A DNA stretch of 64,000 bases from Streptomyces sp. CB02959 (GCF_002803155.1 NZ_NNBP01000036.1:1-64000), one strand, 5' to 3'. Numbered from the stretch's first letter, positions 16,407 through 25,056 are shown. The notes: generated by a model not told the origin, from the letters alone. Translations and numbers: made by a program.

Positions 16407-19382
16407 ATGGCTGAGCGCACGGAGAAGGACAAGCGGAACGGCGGCGGACCCGGCAAGGGCGGACGGGGAGCCGAGCGGGCGGCGGCCGCCCGCCGGGACC
16501 TGGCGCGCGAACTCACCGCGGCGGTACGGGGCGAGGTCTCGGCCACCGCCGCCGACCGGGCCCTGATGACGATGGACGCGTCCAACTACCGGCGGGTCCC
16601 GGACGCGGTGGTCGCGCCCCGGGACGCCGAGGACGTCGCCGCGGCGCTACGGGTCTGCCGCGAACGAGGCGTCCCGGTGGTGCCGCGCGGCGGCGGCACC
16701 AGCATCGCCGGACAGGCCACCGGCACCGGCGTCGTCCTGGACTTCACCCGCCACCTGCGCCGGATCGTCGCCCTGGACCCCGCGGCCCGCACCGCCGTCG
16801 TCCAGCCCGGTGTCATCCTCGACGACCTCCGGGCCGCCGCCGCCCCGCACGGGCTGACCTTCGGCCCCGACCCCTCCACCCACAGCCGCTGCACCCTCGG
16901 CGGCATGATCGGCAACAACTCCTGCGGCGCGCACTCGGTCGCCTGGGGCACCACCGCCGACAACGTCCACACCCTGGACCTGCTCACCTACGGCGGCGAA
17001 CCGGTCCGGGCCGGCCGCGGCACCGATCCCGAAGGCCGCCCCACCGGCCTCCCGCCCCGCCTGCGGGACGGCGTCAAGGCCCTCGTGGACCGGGAGTCGA
17101 CGCTGCTGCGCACCGGCTACCCGACCGGCCTCCCGCGCCGCATCTCCGGCTACACCCTGGACGCCCTGCTCCCCGAGGCGGGCACCGACCTGGCCCGCGC
17201 CCTCACCGGCAGCGAGGGCACCCTCGGGGTCGTCACGGAGGCCACCGTCCGGCTCGTCGAGGCCCCCGCGGCCCGCGCGCTGGCCGTCCTCGCCTACCCC
17301 GACGAGGCCGCCGCCGCCGAGGCCGCGCACACCCTCCTCCCGCACCGGCCGCTGACCGTCGAGGGCATGGCCGCCGATCTGGTCGGCAAGGGCGCCACCG
17401 GGCTGCCCGACGGCGGCGCCTGGCTGTTCGTCGAGACCGGCGGGGCGAGCCCCGCCGAGGCCGCCGCCCGCGCCGAGGCGCTGTGCCGCGCGGCGAGGAC
17501 GGACGGCGCCACCGGCCACACCCTCGTCACCGACCCGGCCGGCCAGCGCGCCCTCTGGCGGATCCGCGAGGACGCCTCCGGGACCGCGACCCGGCTGTCC
17601 GACGGCAGCGAGGCATGGCCCGGCTGGGAGGACTGCGCCGTCCCGCCCGCCCGGTTGGGCCGCTACCTCCGGGACTTCCGGGCCCTGCTCGCCCAGCACG
17701 GCCTGCGCGGCACCCCCTACGGCCACTTCGGCGACGGCTGCATCCACGTCCGGATCGACTTCGACCTGCTCACCCCGCCCGGCATCCGCCGCTTCCGGGA
17801 GTTCTCCACCGACCTGGCCGCCCTGGTGGTGGCGCACGGCGGTTCGCTCTCCGGCGAGCACGGCGACGGACAGGCCCGCGCCGAACTCCTCCCCGCGATG
17901 TACGGTGCGGAACTGGTCGGCCTCTTCGGCCGGTTCAAGGACCTCTGGGACCCGGCCGCGGGCCTCAACCCCGGCATGCTGGTCCGCCCGGCCCGCCTCG
18001 ACGACAACCTCCGCTTCGCCCCGCTGCCCAAGGGCCCGGTCCCGGTGGAGTTCGGCTACCCGCAGGACGGCGGCGACTTCTCCGCCGCCGTCCGCCGCTG
18101 CGTCGGCGTCGCCAAATGCCGTACCGAGAAGCTGGGTTCGGGCGCGGCGGACGTCATGTGCCCGTCGTACCGGGCCACCGGCGAGGAGCGGCACTCCACC
18201 CGCGGGCGCGCCCGGCTGCTGCACGAGATGCTGGCCGGCGAGGTGGTCACCGACGGCTGGCGCTCCCCGGAGGTGCGCGACGCCCTCGACCTCTGCCTGT
18301 CCTGCAAGGGCTGCCGCAGCGACTGCCCCGTGGGCGTCGACATGGCCACCTACAAGGCGGAGTTCCTGCACCACCACTACGCGGGCCGGCTCCGCCCCGC
18401 CGCCCACTACGCCATGGGCCGCCTGCCCCGTTGGCTGCGCGCCGCCGCCCCCGCGGCGCCGGTCCTCAACACGCTCGCCCGCACCCCGCTGGCCGCGGTC
18501 GCCAAGCGGCTCGGCGGGATCGCGCCGGAGCGGGAGATCCCGGAGCTGGCGGGGGAGACGTTCCGCCGGTGGTGGTGGCGCCGGCATGCGACGACGGGTG
18601 CGCCGACGGGCGGCCGGACCGTCGTCCTGTGGCCCGACACGTTCACCGACCACCTCTCCCCGGAGGTGGGGCGGGCCGCCGTCCGCGTCCTGGAGGCCGC
18701 CGGACTGCGGCCCCTGCTGCCGCCGAGCGCGCCCCTGTCGGCCCGCCCGCCGCTCCCGCTGCCCCGCCCCGGCCTCTGCTGCGGCCTGACCTACGTCTCC
18801 ACCGGCCAGCTCACCCAGGCCCGGGCCGTCATGCGCCGGACGGTGGAGGTGCTCGGCCCCCTCGTGGGCCCCGGCCGCCCCCTGGTCGTCCTCGAACCGA
18901 GCTGCGCCGCGGCGCTCCGCACCGACCTGCCGGAGCTGCTCGCCGACGACCCCCGCGCCGCCCGGCTCGCCGCCGCCGTCCGCACCTTCGCCGAGGTGCT
19001 GGAGGAGCTGGCCCCCGACTGGACCCCGCCCCGCCTCGACCGCCCGGTCGCCGGCCAGACCCACTGCCACCAGCACGCGGTCCTCGGCGACGCCGCCGAC
19101 CGCCGACTCCGCGAACGGGCCGGCTTGGAGGGCGCGTTGAGCGGCGGCTGCTGCGGCCTGGCCGGCAACTTCGGCTTCGAACGCGGCCATTACGAGGTCT
19201 CGGTCGCCTGCGCCGAGGATCAACTCCTCCCTGCCGTGCGGGAGGCCGCCCCGGAGGCCGAGATCCTCGCCGACGGCTTCTCCTGCCGCACCCAGCTCGC
19301 CCAGCTCGGCGAGCGCCGCGGCCGGCACCTGGCGGAGGTGCTGGCGGAGGGGCTGGACCGGGAGGAGGGGGCGGGCCGGTGA
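16407..19382 (+). CDS. FAD-binding and (Fe-S)-binding dehydrogenase (D-2-hydroxyacid type)
   Basis: A 991-residue fusion of a FAD-linked oxidase (residues ~50-480; VVPRGGGTSIAGQATG, NNSCGAHSVAWG, GSEGTLGVVTEATV, FGDGCIHVRIDFDLL, SGEHGDGQARAELLP) with a 4Fe-4S domain (CLSCKGCRSDCPVGVD) and a C-terminal CCG-type iron-sulfur domain (CCGLTYVSTGQL and CCGLAGNFGFERGHY). This architecture matches the D-lactate/D-2-hydroxyglutarate dehydrogenases that pass electrons to the quinone pool. The ATG at 16407 has CAGTCT 6 nt upstream and no Shine-Dalgarno, so is probably leaderless; the open frame extends upstream without family support. Confidence 0.92.
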   Translation: MAERTEKDKRNGGGPGKGGRGAERAAAARRDLARELTAAVRGEVSATAADRALMTMDASNYRRVPDAVVAPRDAEDVAAALRVCRERGVPVVPRGGGTSIAGQATGTGVVLDFTRHLRRIVALDPAARTAVVQPGVILDDLRAAAAPHGLTFGPDPSTHSRCTLGGMIGNNSCGAHSVAWGTTADNVHTLDLLTYGGEPVRAGRGTDPEGRPTGLPPRLRDGVKALVDRESTLLRTGYPTGLPRRISGYTLDALLPEAGTDLARALTGSEGTLGVVTEATVRLVEAPAARALAVLAYPDEAAAAEAAHTLLPHRPLTVEGMAADLVGKGATGLPDGGAWLFVETGGASPAEAAARAEALCRAARTDGATGHTLVTDPAGQRALWRIREDASGTATRLSDGSEAWPGWEDCAVPPARLGRYLRDFRALLAQHGLRGTPYGHFGDGCIHVRIDFDLLTPPGIRRFREFSTDLAALVVAHGGSLSGEHGDGQARAELLPAMYGAELVGLFGRFKDLWDPAAGLNPGMLVRPARLDDNLRFAPLPKGPVPVEFGYPQDGGDFSAAVRRCVGVAKCRTEKLGSGAADVMCPSYRATGEERHSTRGRARLLHEMLAGEVVTDGWRSPEVRDALDLCLSCKGCRSDCPVGVDMATYKAEFLHHHYAGRLRPAAHYAMGRLPRWLRAAAPAAPVLNTLARTPLAAVAKRLGGIAPEREIPELAGETFRRWWWRRHATTGAPTGGRTVVLWPDTFTDHLSPEVGRAAVRVLEAAGLRPLLPPSAPLSARPPLPLPRPGLCCGLTYVSTGQLTQARAVMRRTVEVLGPLVGPGRPLVVLEPSCAAALRTDLPELLADDPRAARLAAAVRTFAEVLEELAPDWTPPRLDRPVAGQTHCHQHAVLGDAADRRLRERAGLEGALSGGCCGLAGNFGFERGHYEVSVACAEDQLLPAVREAAPEAEILADGFSCRTQLAQLGERRGRHLAEVLAEGLDREEGAGR

Positions 19383-19653
19383 GCCGGGGCGGGGCCTGGT
19401 TCGGGCGGGGGCGTTCCGGTTCGTGCTGTAGCTGCGCCGGCTGGCGGGTAGCCGCCATCCCGCCTGCTCAGTCGCTTTGGGTGGGGCGATTGGTCGGTGT
19501 GGCCGAAGCGGGTGAAACGTCGGGCGGGACGGGCACGTCGGACGCTCCCTACGCGAGGGCTTCTCGGAGGACGACTGATTGGCAGGTGCCCTGCCCGGGG
19601 CGCGCGCCCTAGGGTGATGCCCTGCTCGCAATGTGTGACGGAGGGGGATGGCT

Positions 19654-20073
19654 ATGGATCCGGAGATCGCGGCGTTAGCGGGTACCGCGGGTACGACGCT
19701 GGTCACATTGCTGACGACCGAGACCTGGCAGAACGTCAGGGACAGGGTTGTTTCACTGTGGCAGCGGGCCCGCCCGGACAGGGCACCGGCCATCGCTGAC
19801 GAAATCGAAACAACCAGGGACGAACTCCTCGGGGCACAGTCCGCCGGTGACCGAGAGATCGAAGCCGAGCTGGGCGTGGAGTGGCAGGGCCGGATCCGGC
19901 GCCTGCTCACGGCCTGCCCTGAACTCTCTGACGAACTACGGGTAATGCTCGATGAGTTGGCGGCGGTCGACGCCGTGGTGCCTTCGGTGGCCCAAGACGC
20001 CACCGCCTCCGGGCAAGCGCGGGTCTACCAAGCCGGGCGTGATATGCGGATCGGCGGGGTGGAGGGCGTATGA
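19654..20073 (+). CDS. Uncharacterised 139-aa partner protein of STAND ATPase
   Basis: Not recognised as a characterised family. The N-terminus (MDPEIAALAGTAGTTLVTLLTTETWQNVRDRV) is a hydrophobic helix followed by an amphipathic one; the middle is charged and helical; the C-terminus ends GQARVYQAGRDMRIGGVEG. Its last four bases overlap the next gene as ATGA. The ATG at 19654 is preferred over 19648 because GGAGGGGG ends 6 nt before it. Codon 8 is TTA (19675-19677), a rare bldA-dependent leucine codon in Streptomyces. Codon usage is visibly less G/C-rich than neighbours, suggesting acquisition. A QA-x-RD motif near its C-terminus recurs near the N-terminus of the ATPase, so physical partnership is inferred. 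Confidence 0.8.
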   Translation: MDPEIAALAGTAGTTLVTLLTTETWQNVRDRVVSLWQRARPDRAPAIADEIETTRDELLGAQSAGDREIEAELGVEWQGRIRRLLTACPELSDELRVMLDELAAVDAVVPSVAQDATASGQARVYQAGRDMRIGGVEGV

Positions 20074-22469
20074 GCGAGGACGCTTCGCTGCGTGCTGCGG
20101 CCTATGAGCAGGGACGGATCTTCCAGGCCGAGCGGGACATCCAGATCACCGAACACCACCATCACGGGGCAGAGATCCCGTCAGCGTCGGCAACCGGACC
20201 TGCGTCGGTGCGCGTAGCGCTGTCCCCGCCCCTGCGGGCGGCGCTCCGTGACCGGGAGGAGCTGCGGGAGGAACTCCTGGCCTCGGTGGGTTCCGGTGGC
20301 GGAGTGCATGTGCTGCACGGGTTCGGGGGGTGTGGGAAGACCGCAGTGGCCCGATGGCTGTTCGATCGGACGGCATCTTCGCGGGTGGCGCTGTGGGTGG
20401 ACGCTTCGCGCGAGTCGCAACTTCGCGCCGGCATGCTCGCGGTAGCCGCAGACCGGGGAGCGTCACCGGAGGAGGTACGGGCCGCGCAGGAGGGTCGGCG
20501 TGCTGCCGCCGACCTGGTATGGCAGCGCCTGGACGATTCCCCCGAACCCTGGCTGCTGGTGCTGGACAATGCTGATGACCCGAAGCCTCTGCGGGACGGC
20601 TGGCTCCGTACCTCCGCCCGCGGAACGGTGCTGGTGACCTCCCGGCAGGCCGATGACCCCGCCTGGAGGGGGGTACGGGCGCGGATGCACCGCGTGGACG
20701 TCCTGCCCGTGGCAGAAGCTGCGGAACTGCTCCACGACCTGGCTCCCGGAGACCACCAGCCCGAAGCGACACTGCGACTTGCTGAGCGGCTGGGCTGTCA
20801 TCCGCTGGCGCTGACCCTCGCGGGAGGCTTCCTCTCCCAACAGCTTCTCGAAAGCTGGACGGTAGAGGAATACCTGGAGCGGCTGGGGGAGGATCCCGTC
20901 GCGCTGCTGGACCGTGGCGCAGGGCTGGAAAGCGGGGCGAGGGAACGACTGAGCCGCACGTGGCAGCTCTCGCTCGATGCGCTGGCGCAGCGCGGCTTGC
21001 CCGAAGCGCTAGGCGTGCTCAGGCTGTTGGCGTGCCTGGCGCCCGCGCCGGTGCCTGTCGCGCTACTGGCCCCGTCGGCGGTGCTTGCTGTGGGTGCACC
21101 AGGGCTTCCGGCAGAACGGATCGAGGCGGGACTGCGCGGGCTGCTGTCCGCTTCGCTGGCAGACCTCATTGAGGTACCGGGGTACGGGGGGCGCGGGCCT
21201 GTGCGGTGCGTTACTGCGCATGGGCTGCTCCTGGAAACGGTTGCGGCGGGAGTTCCGCGGCAGCAGCGCGCAGAGCTGTTCGCGGCTGTCGCGAGGCTGG
21301 TGAACCGGGCCGTGCCCCAGACAGGAGAGGTAGGGAATACGCGACTTGTTGAACCCCACCTCCTGACGTTGCTCAAGGCCAGGAGCACCGCTGGGCAGGT
21401 GGTGGACGCGGCGCGCCGAGTGCGTGATGCGCATGATTCTGCGGGGCAGTGGGCAGACGCTCTGCCCTTCGCGGCAGGTGTTGTGGAGGCGACCGCTCAA
21501 GAGGGCAAGGCCAGGGGCATCGACAAGGTCGCTGACCTGATGGCGCTGGGGAGGATCATCGTCATGATGGGGGACTTTGCTGGCGCGGAGCCAATTATCG
21601 AAGAGGCATTGGACGCTGCAACGGCGTGGGCGGAGGAGTCACCGCTACTTCTGGCCCAGGCGCAAGTCCAGGCGGTGGTTCTGTACGGCAGACGTGGGCG
21701 CTCCGCGGACGCTCTGAAGTTCGGCGCTCAGGCCTACGAGACCAGGCAACGCCTCCTGGGGCCGACGCACGCTGACACCGCTGAGGCAATCCACCTGCAA
21801 GTGGAATCCCATTTTCATCTCGGGAACTTCGGGGAAGCCGTTCAGCTCGCTCAGCGACTTGTAGATCTACTACCGCGTCTGCACGGCCAACGAAGCGATG
21901 AGGTTGCCGCACTCGCTCTTCTGAACTGTGCGGCGGCGATGCGGGAAGCGTTGATTGCGGCCCGGGGCCCGCAAGCCCTTGTCGATGATGCAGTGCGGGC
22001 GCTCAGCTGGGATCAGGTCTGGGAACTTTCCCGAGAAACCGTTCGCACCTACGTCGCACACTTTGGCCCTTCTCATCCGCTCACGGCCACTGCCCGGCAC
22101 AACTTCGCGGTCGTTTGCTGGGAGCGCGGCGACAAGGAAGCTGCTATCGGAGAGATCCGTGCGGTGGTCGACTTTCGGACGTCGGTGCTGGGGGAGCACC
22201 ATCCCTTCACCATCCAAGCGACCGCGGACCTGGCTCGGATGATGGGGCTGAACGGAGACATGGAGAGGGCTTCCAGCCTTGCTGCCAGAGCTCATGCCGA
22301 CGCGTTGCGCCTTCTTGGAGCCGACCACTTCATCACGCGGCTCTGTCGGGACGCCTTGCGGCCGGCGGAGCGAGTCAGTTGGGCGGAGTTGAGAAGGCGC
22401 AACGCGTCGGAGAACGACCGGCGACCGCACGGTCCGGGAGCCGAGGGGCATCCACAAGAGCAGCCGTGA
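20070..22469 (+). CDS. STAND (NB-ARC-like) NTPase with C-terminal TPRs
   Basis: A 799-residue signal-transduction ATPase. Residues 15-26 read GRIFQAERDIQI, then an HHHH; the NTPase has Walker A GFGGCGKT (84-91), Walker B LLVLDNADD (162-170), the VLVTSR sensor segment (187-192) and the GxP motif GCHPLAL (242-248), followed by a winged-helix region and, from about 480, tetratricopeptide repeats (e.g. GRRGRSADALKFGAQAYETRQRLLGPTHADTAEAIHLQVE). This is the plan of STAND proteins that sense a trigger through TPRs and assemble oligomers. No catalytic effector domain is fused, so output may come through the 139-aa partner, with which it overlaps by ATGA. Lower G+C than flanks. Confidence 0.9.
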   Translation: MSEDASLRAAAYEQGRIFQAERDIQITEHHHHGAEIPSASATGPASVRVALSPPLRAALRDREELREELLASVGSGGGVHVLHGFGGCGKTAVARWLFDRTASSRVALWVDASRESQLRAGMLAVAADRGASPEEVRAAQEGRRAAADLVWQRLDDSPEPWLLVLDNADDPKPLRDGWLRTSARGTVLVTSRQADDPAWRGVRARMHRVDVLPVAEAAELLHDLAPGDHQPEATLRLAERLGCHPLALTLAGGFLSQQLLESWTVEEYLERLGEDPVALLDRGAGLESGARERLSRTWQLSLDALAQRGLPEALGVLRLLACLAPAPVPVALLAPSAVLAVGAPGLPAERIEAGLRGLLSASLADLIEVPGYGGRGPVRCVTAHGLLLETVAAGVPRQQRAELFAAVARLVNRAVPQTGEVGNTRLVEPHLLTLLKARSTAGQVVDAARRVRDAHDSAGQWADALPFAAGVVEATAQEGKARGIDKVADLMALGRIIVMMGDFAGAEPIIEEALDAATAWAEESPLLLAQAQVQAVVLYGRRGRSADALKFGAQAYETRQRLLGPTHADTAEAIHLQVESHFHLGNFGEAVQLAQRLVDLLPRLHGQRSDEVAALALLNCAAAMREALIAARGPQALVDDAVRALSWDQVWELSRETVRTYVAHFGPSHPLTATARHNFAVVCWERGDKEAAIGEIRAVVDFRTSVLGEHHPFTIQATADLARMMGLNGDMERASSLAARAHADALRLLGADHFITRLCRDALRPAERVSWAELRRRNASENDRRPHGPGAEGHPQEQP

Positions 22470-22491
22470 CCGCGCGCAACGACAGCTGCGG

Positions 22492-23343
22492 TCAGCCCAT
22501 GACCTCGCGTGCCAGGGCCACCAGGTCCGGGATGCGGGGGTGGCCGGGGCCGTCGCGCCAGGCGATCACGACGGGGACGGGCGGGGCGTCGGTCAGCGGG
22601 ACGTACGCCATCGCCGGGTGCGGGTGCATCCCGGCGGTGGCGGAGGTGGTGACGCCGACCGCGCGGCCGCCCGTGATGGCGGCGATCCAGTCGTCGGTGT
22701 TGCCGATGGTGATCGTCGAGGTGGGGCGGGCGGTGGGAGGCCAGAGATCGACGAAGGTGGTCCCGGAGACCGTGTTCAGGGCGATGGTGCGGGTGGCGAG
22801 GTCGGCGAGGGAGAGGTTCGGGCGGCGGGCCAGCGGGTCGTCGGCGGGCAGCCCGGCCACCCGGGGCTCGGTCGTCAGCTCCTCGGTGACCAGGCCGGGG
22901 GCGCTGACCTCGCCCCGGAGGAGGGCCGCGTCCACGTCGCCGCGGGCCAGGCCGGCCGTGCGGTCGTCGATGCGGAGGAGTTCGAGCGGGGTCTCCGGGT
23001 GCTGCTCGTGCCAGCGGCGGAGCAGGGTGGTGGTGCCGGCGCCCGCCGCCGACCAGGCGTGGCCCAGGCGGAGCGGCCAGCCGGTGTGGCGGCCGTAGGC
23101 CAGCGCACGGTCGAAGGCGGCGACCGCGAGGGCGGCCCGGTCCCGGAAGGCCCGGCCGTCCGGGGTGAGCGCGAGGTGGTGGGTGGTCCGGTCGACGAGG
23201 CGGACGCCCAGCGCGTCCTCCAGCTGGCGGAGGGTGCGGGAGACGGCGGGCTGGGTGAGGTGGAGGCGTTCGGCGGCGCGGGTCACGCTCAGGGTGTCGG
23301 CGATGGCGAGGAAGCAGCGGAAATGACGCAGCTCGATGCTCAT
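22492..23343 (-). CDS. LysR family transcriptional regulator
   Basis: A 283-residue LTTR: MSIELRHFRCFLAIADTLSVTRAAERLHLTQPAVSRTLRQLE is the N-terminal HTH, and the rest is the two-lobed effector-binding domain. Start ATG 23343; TATGCT (complement of 23352-23357) lies 8 nt upstream. It is divergent from an EamA transporter with a 13-bp palindrome between them overlapping both -35 positions, so it most likely controls itself and the transporter. The stop is 23 nt from the stop of the convergent STAND gene. Confidence 0.93.
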   Translation of the reverse strand: MSIELRHFRCFLAIADTLSVTRAAERLHLTQPAVSRTLRQLEDALGVRLVDRTTHHLALTPDGRAFRDRAALAVAAFDRALAYGRHTGWPLRLGHAWSAAGAGTTTLLRRWHEQHPETPLELLRIDDRTAGLARGDVDAALLRGEVSAPGLVTEELTTEPRVAGLPADDPLARRPNLSLADLATRTIALNTVSGTTFVDLWPPTARPTSTITIGNTDDWIAAITGGRAVGVTTSATAGMHPHPAMAYVPLTDAPPVPVVIAWRDGPGHPRIPDLVALAREVMG

Positions 23344-23351
23344 GCCTGCGG

Positions 23352-23405
23352 AGCATAACAACCGGCGAAATGGCATTTCACGTGCGCGAATGCGGGTCGT
23401 AGCGT
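23352..23405. promoter_or_regulatory. Divergent LysR/EamA promoters with shared operator
   Basis: GAAATGGCATTTC at 23367-23379 is a palindrome with arms GAAAT/ATTTC. To its right TTCACG (23377-23382), 17 nt, then TAGCGT (23400-23405) gives a good promoter 6 nt before the EamA GTG. To its left TATGCT (minus strand, 23357-23352) is the LysR -10, 8 nt before its ATG. The palindrome overlaps the -35 region of both, as expected for a LysR recognition site. Confidence 0.65.
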
Positions 23406-23411
23406 GGGGGT

Positions 23412-24437
23412 GTGAATGCTTCCTCCGCGTCTCCCGCCGGTTCCTCTGCCGGTCCCTCCGCTGACTCCTCCGCCGGTTCCCCTGCGTCCGATATATCCGA
23501 CTCCGGGATACCTCGGCCCGTGCCGCCCTCGCCCGAGGTGCTGTCCGCCGAGGCTTCGGCCGCGGCCCGGGGCGTGGGCGATACGGGCGCGGCGCGGGCG
23601 CGGGGCCGGCTGGTGTCGGTGGGGCTGGTCATCGGCGGGATCGTCTCGCTGCAGTTCGGGTCGTCGGTGGCGGTGCTGCTGTTCCCGCGGGCCGGGGCGC
23701 TGGGCGTGGTCACGCTGCGGCTGGTCGTCGCGGCGCTGGTGCTGCTGATCGCCTGCCGCCCGAAGGTGCGGGGCTACGGGCGGGGGGACTGGGCGACGGT
23801 CGTCGCCTTCGGCGTGGCGCTCGTCGGCATGAACTCGCTCTTCTACCAGGCGATCGACCGCATTCCGCTGGGCGCCGCGGTCACCCTGGAGTTCCTCGGG
23901 CCGCTGATCCTTTCCGTGGCGACGTCACGGCGGCTGCTGAGTGTGGTGTGGGCGATGCTGGCCCTGGGTGGCGTGGTGCTGCTGGGGCGCGCGGGGTTCG
24001 ACGGGCTGAATCTGGTCGGGGCCGGTTGCGCGCTGGCCGCGGGCGGGCTGTGGGCCGCGTACATCCTGCTGTCGGCGCGGACCGGGCAGCGGTTCCCGCA
24101 GGCGGACGGGTTGGCGTTGGCCATGACGGTGGCGGCGGTGCTGAGCCTGCCGCTCGGGGCGCTCAGTGCCGGGACGGCGCTGCTGAACCCGGTGACGATC
24201 GGGCTGGGGGCGGCCGTGGCACTGATGTCGTCGGTGCTGCCGTACACCCTGGAGCTGCTGGCGCTGCGGAAGCTGCCGGCGTCGGGGTTCGCGGTGATGA
24301 TGAGCCTGGAGCCGGCCGCGGCGGCCACGGCCGGGTTCCTGGTGCTGGGGCAGGCGTTGGGCTGGATGGAGCTGGTGGCCATCGGGCTGGTGGTGGTGGC
24401 CAGCGCGGGGGCGGTCTTGAGCGGGTCGCGCCGCTGA
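23412..24437 (+). CDS. EamA family (DMT) transporter
   Basis: A 341-residue drug/metabolite transporter with a ~65-residue low-complexity Ser/Ala/Pro N-terminal tail and ten hydrophobic segments in two EamA halves; NSLFYQAIDRIPLGAAVTLEFLGPL and ELLALRKLPASGFAVMMSLEPAAAA are the paired, internally repeated signature regions (RhtA-like). Likely exports an amino acid or metabolite. GTG start at 23412 has TAGCGT exactly 6 nt upstream, so translation is probably leaderless. Regulation by the divergent LysR gene is likely. Confidence 0.88.
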   Translation: MNASSASPAGSSAGPSADSSAGSPASDISDSGIPRPVPPSPEVLSAEASAAARGVGDTGAARARGRLVSVGLVIGGIVSLQFGSSVAVLLFPRAGALGVVTLRLVVAALVLLIACRPKVRGYGRGDWATVVAFGVALVGMNSLFYQAIDRIPLGAAVTLEFLGPLILSVATSRRLLSVVWAMLALGGVVLLGRAGFDGLNLVGAGCALAAGGLWAAYILLSARTGQRFPQADGLALAMTVAAVLSLPLGALSAGTALLNPVTIGLGAAVALMSSVLPYTLELLALRKLPASGFAVMMSLEPAAAATAGFLVLGQALGWMELVAIGLVVVASAGAVLSGSRR

Positions 24438-24448
24438 GGATGCGGGCC

Positions 24449-24498
24449 GCCCACGTTGTCGGCTGTTCCGCCGCGGTGGTCGCGGTGGCCTCCGGTTT
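24449..24498 (+). repeat. Degenerate copy of the CACGTTGTCGGCTGT intergenic repeat
   Basis: CCCACGTTGTCGGCTGTTCCG followed by CCGCGGTGG matches the head of the repeat found three times at 37023-37680. It starts 11 nt past the EamA stop, again in a gap downstream of convergent genes (the next gene, ending at 24632, is on the minus strand). The hairpin part of the longer copies is not evident here. The rest of 24499-24631 shows nothing I can name. Confidence 0.45.
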
Positions 24499-24631
24499 CG
24501 CCCGGCGGGTGGGGCCGGAGGGGCTGCCCCGGGGTCCGTCCTCGGTGCGGGCGCTTCTGGTCAGTCAGATGAGGAATGCCCCGGCGTTCGCTCCAGATCC
24601 TGCGGGCGCACCCCGGGACATCCCCTCCGGC

Positions 24632-24823
24632 CTACGCCGTCGCCGACTTCCCGCCGGTGGGCCTGCACGCCGGACACTCGCAGGGCGGATAGCGCCCCGG
24701 CATGTCGTCGACGAGCCGCATCGGATCGTCGGTCCGCACGACGACCGTACGGAGCGGGGTGCGCTCACCGGCCGCCGAAACCCGGTACACCGAGAGCGTC
24801 ATCCGACGCGGGCTGATCTTCAC
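24632..24823 (-). CDS. Hypothetical 63-aa protein with Cys-rich C-terminus
   Basis: GTG-initiated ORF: VKISPRRMTLSVYRVSAAG then two short strands, an aspartate-rich turn, and a C-terminal YPPCECPACRP that could bind zinc. The GTG start and the TGA stop of the upstream gene overlap as GTGA (24823-24820), which is strong support for both being real and translationally coupled. Encoded divergently from an XRE/DUF397 pair, a common streptomycete arrangement. Function unknown. Confidence 0.65.
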   Translation of the reverse strand: MKISPRRMTLSVYRVSAAGERTPLRTVVVRTDDPMRLVDDMPGRYPPCECPACRPTGGKSATA

Positions 24824-25056
24824 CGGGCCCGCCCCCGCCGCATTTCCGTACGCTCGCGAATCCACGCGGCCAGCCGGAACACCTCGGAAGCGGAAATCCC
24901 GCCCAGTTCGACCCGCCCCCGCTCCAGAACGGGATAACCGCCGCGGAGCGAGGGGAATACGAACCCCACGGCGGCGAGAGCGGACGCCAACTCCTCTGCG
25001 GCCCGCTGCCCTTGGGCCAAAGCACTGTCCCCGGATGAGGGGTCTTTCTGATTCAT
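24820..25056 (-). CDS. Hypothetical 78-aa protein
   Basis: Starts MNQKDPSSGDSALAQGQRAAEELASALAAVGF and contains FPSLRGGYPVLERGRVELGGISASEVFRLAAWIRER, a small alpha/beta layout seen in streptomycete proteins beside XRE/DUF397 loci; no named domain. The start at 25056 has GGGAG 3 nt upstream; an in-frame ATG at 25065 adds three residues. It overlaps the 63-aa gene by GTGA. It lies 83 nt from, and divergent to, the XRE regulator and may be controlled by it. Confidence 0.65.
   Translation of the reverse strand: MNQKDPSSGDSALAQGQRAAEELASALAAVGFVFPSLRGGYPVLERGRVELGGISASEVFRLAAWIRERTEMRRGRAR

Noticed and set aside
16647..20003. 1118-codon minus-strand frame opposite the FAD/Fe-S dehydrogenase
   Set aside because: Covers an unmistakable plus-strand enzyme; sequence is compositionally biased without motifs.
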